DNA from: Eshraghiella sp964576255 | GTDB taxonomy: Bacteria > Bacillota > Clostridia > Lachnospirales > Lachnospiraceae | Assembly (NCBI GenBank): GCA_964576255.1 | Contig: CAZNUK010000002.1 | Location: forward strand, 28,597-92,596 | DNA length: 64,000 bases | Reading direction: 5' to 3' | Position numbers and translations under genes: made by a program | Shown: piece by piece, positions 62,623-64,000 of the stretch | Layout: the number at the start of each line of letters is the position of its first letter | How positions within the stretch are numbered: the first letter of the stretch is position 1 | Notes under the pieces: generated by a model | What the model was told of the DNA's origin: nothing | Seen by the model: only the letters and a program-made list of their open reading frames with translations | The model's database searches: none

Positions 62623-64000
62623 TCACTTTACAAGTCGTGGCACCTGCCAACTGTCTTCACTACGCTCTGGAGCGCCCTCTAAAAGGCTTGCTCGCAAGAA
62701 CGGTTGCTCTCTCTTATCCTCACGAAGAACGTTGGTCATAGGCATAACATAAATCATCTCTTCAACATTATCTGTATCGATATTTTTAAGCGCCTCTTCA
62801 TGCTCTTTCATACTAGCAAAAACATTCTGAACCTCGTTCTCTTCCTCTTCTGTCAAAGACAACTGATTAAGCTGCTGTGCATTGGAGAAGGTTGAACGCT
62901 TTTCACCTCTTGTCTTGCCACCGCTTGTTGGAACACTGCGGGTTGCAAGTGCATTACCATTGCCAAGAAGATGAACATCCTCAAGCTGCTGGTTGGTAAC
63001 TTCACTTGGTGCTCCAAGCAAAAGATCCTGTGCATTACCGTTAAGTGGGAATGCAATAACCTCAAGAATCTTCTCATCTCCTGTAAGAAGCATAACTGTA
63101 CGGTCCACACCCGGAGCCATACCTGCATGTGGTGGCGCACCATACTGGAATGCGGTATAGAGAGCGTTGAATCTTGACTTAAGCTCCTCTTCTGAATATC
63201 CGGCAATCTCAAATGCCTTCTTCATAATATCAATATCATGATTACGAACAGCACCTGAAGCTAACTCAATTCCGTTACATACAAGGTCATACTGGTAAGC
63301 AAGAACCTTAGTTGGGTCATCCCCTAATAACGCATCCATTCCCCCCTGTGGCATTGAGAACGGATTGTGTGTGAAGATGGTGTCTCCTGTCTCTTCATCG
63401 ATTTCGTACATCGGAAAATCAACGATAAAGCAGAATTCAAAAGCATCATCACGAATTAAATCAAGCTGCTCTTTAGCTGCAAGCCATGAACGAATATGTC
63501 CAGCTTTCTTCTCAGTATCATTTTTCTTATCATCACAGATGAAGAAAAGTGTCTCGCCTTCTTTTACGCCAGTTATCTCAACAATCTCCGCCTTCTTGGC
63601 ATCTGATAAGAATTTGGCAATAGGTCCTGCAAAAACTCCTTCCTTAAGTGTGATATATCCAAGTCCTCCAAGTCCAACTTCCGGAGAAGTAGCGAACTTT
63701 AATGAGTCCTCAAAAAACTTTTTAGACTTACCTGCACAATCAGCAACAATACCACGTACGGGTTTGCCCTTAAAAGCAGGGAATTCAACATCAGAGAAAA
63801 ACTCTGTAAGGTCGCAGATAATAAGAGGATTACGCAAATCCGGCTTATCTGAACCATATTTCATCATAGACTCTGCGTATGTGATACGACGGAAAGGTCT
63901 AGGTGTTATTTTTTTATCTGAAAACTCCTTGAAGGTGTTGTACATAACCTCTTCACACACCTCAAGAACCTCTTCCTGAGTTGCAAATGCCATCTCAAAG
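62623..64000 (-). CDS. aspS: Aspartyl-tRNA synthetase fused to C-terminal GatC domain (5' end off window)
   Basis: About 458 residues are visible; the N-terminal anticodon-binding domain is cut by the right edge and the frame stays open to 64000, so the ATG at 63993 is internal. Bacterial-type AspRS blocks are clear: ITYAESMMKYGSDKPDLRN, the inserted GAD domain, FTHNPFSMPQ, and motif 3 PPHAGMAPGVDRTVMLL. The usual AspRS end (NAQDLLLGAPSEVTNQQLEDVH) is followed by a 40-residue linker and a GatC-like domain: LSLTEEEENEVQ, NIDTDNVEEM, NVLREDK and EGAPERSEDSWQVPRLV. The fusion ties charging to amidation of Asp-tRNA. Confidence 0.93.
   Translation of the reverse strand, partial: FEMAFATQEEVLEVCEEVMYNTFKEFSDKKITPRPFRRITYAESMMKYGSDKPDLRNPLIICDLTEFFSDVEFPAFKGKPVRGIVADCAGKSKKFFEDSLKFATSPEVGLGGLGYITLKEGVFAGPIAKFLSDAKKAEIVEITGVKEGETLFFICDDKKNDTEKKAGHIRSWLAAKEQLDLIRDDAFEFCFIVDFPMYEIDEETGDTIFTHNPFSMPQGGMDALLGDDPTKVLAYQYDLVCNGIELASGAVRNHDIDIMKKAFEIAGYSEEELKSRFNALYTAFQYGAPPHAGMAPGVDRTVMLLTGDEKILEVIAFPLNGNAQDLLLGAPSEVTNQQLEDVHLLGNGNALATRSVPTSGGKTRGEKRSTFSNAQQLNQLSLTEEEENEVQNVFASMKEHEEALKNIDTDNVEEMIYVMPMTNVLREDKREQPFLRASLLEGAPERSEDSWQVPRLVK

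Noticed and set aside
63365..63979. Plus-strand open frame of 204 codons
   Set aside because: It is a shadow of the AspRS coding strand, serine-rich and without recognisable domains.

Overview
The window reads as a chromosomal segment of a low-GC Firmicute of the Lachnospiraceae type. The evidence is AT-rich DNA with strong AGGAGG ribosome sites, the cdaA-cdaR-glmM order, a DUF3793-flavodoxin pair, a GatCAB route to amide aminoacyl-tRNA, cohesin/dockerin surface proteins and a PD-(D/E)XK (Rpn-type) transposase-like gene. I cannot fix the genus. A 100-N scaffold gap (25888-25987) marks a draft assembly. Almost every gene lies on the minus strand; the only clear plus-strand gene is the Rpn-type gene at 26052-26909. 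I saw no rRNA, tRNA, CRISPR array or complete insertion sequence.

Layout. (1) 1-1328: phosphohexomutase, cut by the left edge, with its own promoter. (2) 1460-20571: a long run of close or overlapping genes. It starts with two small membrane-protein genes, then the c-di-AMP/cell-wall module (cdaA, cdaR, glmM), then an export-type surface polysaccharide locus: glycosyltransferases, a polyprenyl-phosphate sugar-phosphate transferase, an LCP ligase, rfbC, a Wzm/Wzt-like ABC exporter, very large tandem-domain GT2 enzymes and a DUF2142 membrane protein. (3) 20652-25536: Ig-like surface protein, polyol dehydrogenase plus IspD/TarI-like cytidylyltransferase, ZIP transporter and GH13 enzyme, read from a good promoter at 25587-25615. 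(4) 25616-26949: a divergent promoter, a tandem 93-bp repeat array interrupted by the gap, and the Rpn-type gene. (5) 26948-38699: an eleven-gene AT-rich operon for a second glycopolymer (TagF-like polymerase, GTs, radical SAM protein, nucleotidyltransferase, Rpe- and HAD-like enzymes, a probable beta-propeller protein). (6) 39070-46455: deoD-deoB-cdd-udp nucleoside salvage running on into GAF-GGDEF, TIR and class III cyclase genes, behind a promoter preceded by four 23-bp repeats. (7) 46692-47716: DUF3793 protein and flavodoxin. (8) 47940-52461: a phosphonate operon making aminoethylphosphonate and activating it with CTP. (9) 52538-59908: zinc-ribbon membrane protein, potassium channel, dockerin-bearing papain-like protease and membrane-anchored cohesin protein. 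(10) 60000-64000: gatB, a degenerate short gatA, and aspS fused to a gatC domain, cut by the right edge.

Two glycopolymer loci and a phosphonate operon suggest a cell envelope with phosphodiester- or phosphonate-modified glycans. The most novel-looking items are: the 93-bp array, in which every unit encodes its own ribosome site, 24-codon frame and stop inside hairpins that could pass translation along the array; the AspRS-GatC fusion next to a GatA that has lost all three catalytic residues; the GGDEF-TIR-cyclase extension of a nucleoside operon; and a self-contained cohesin/dockerin pair built around a protease.
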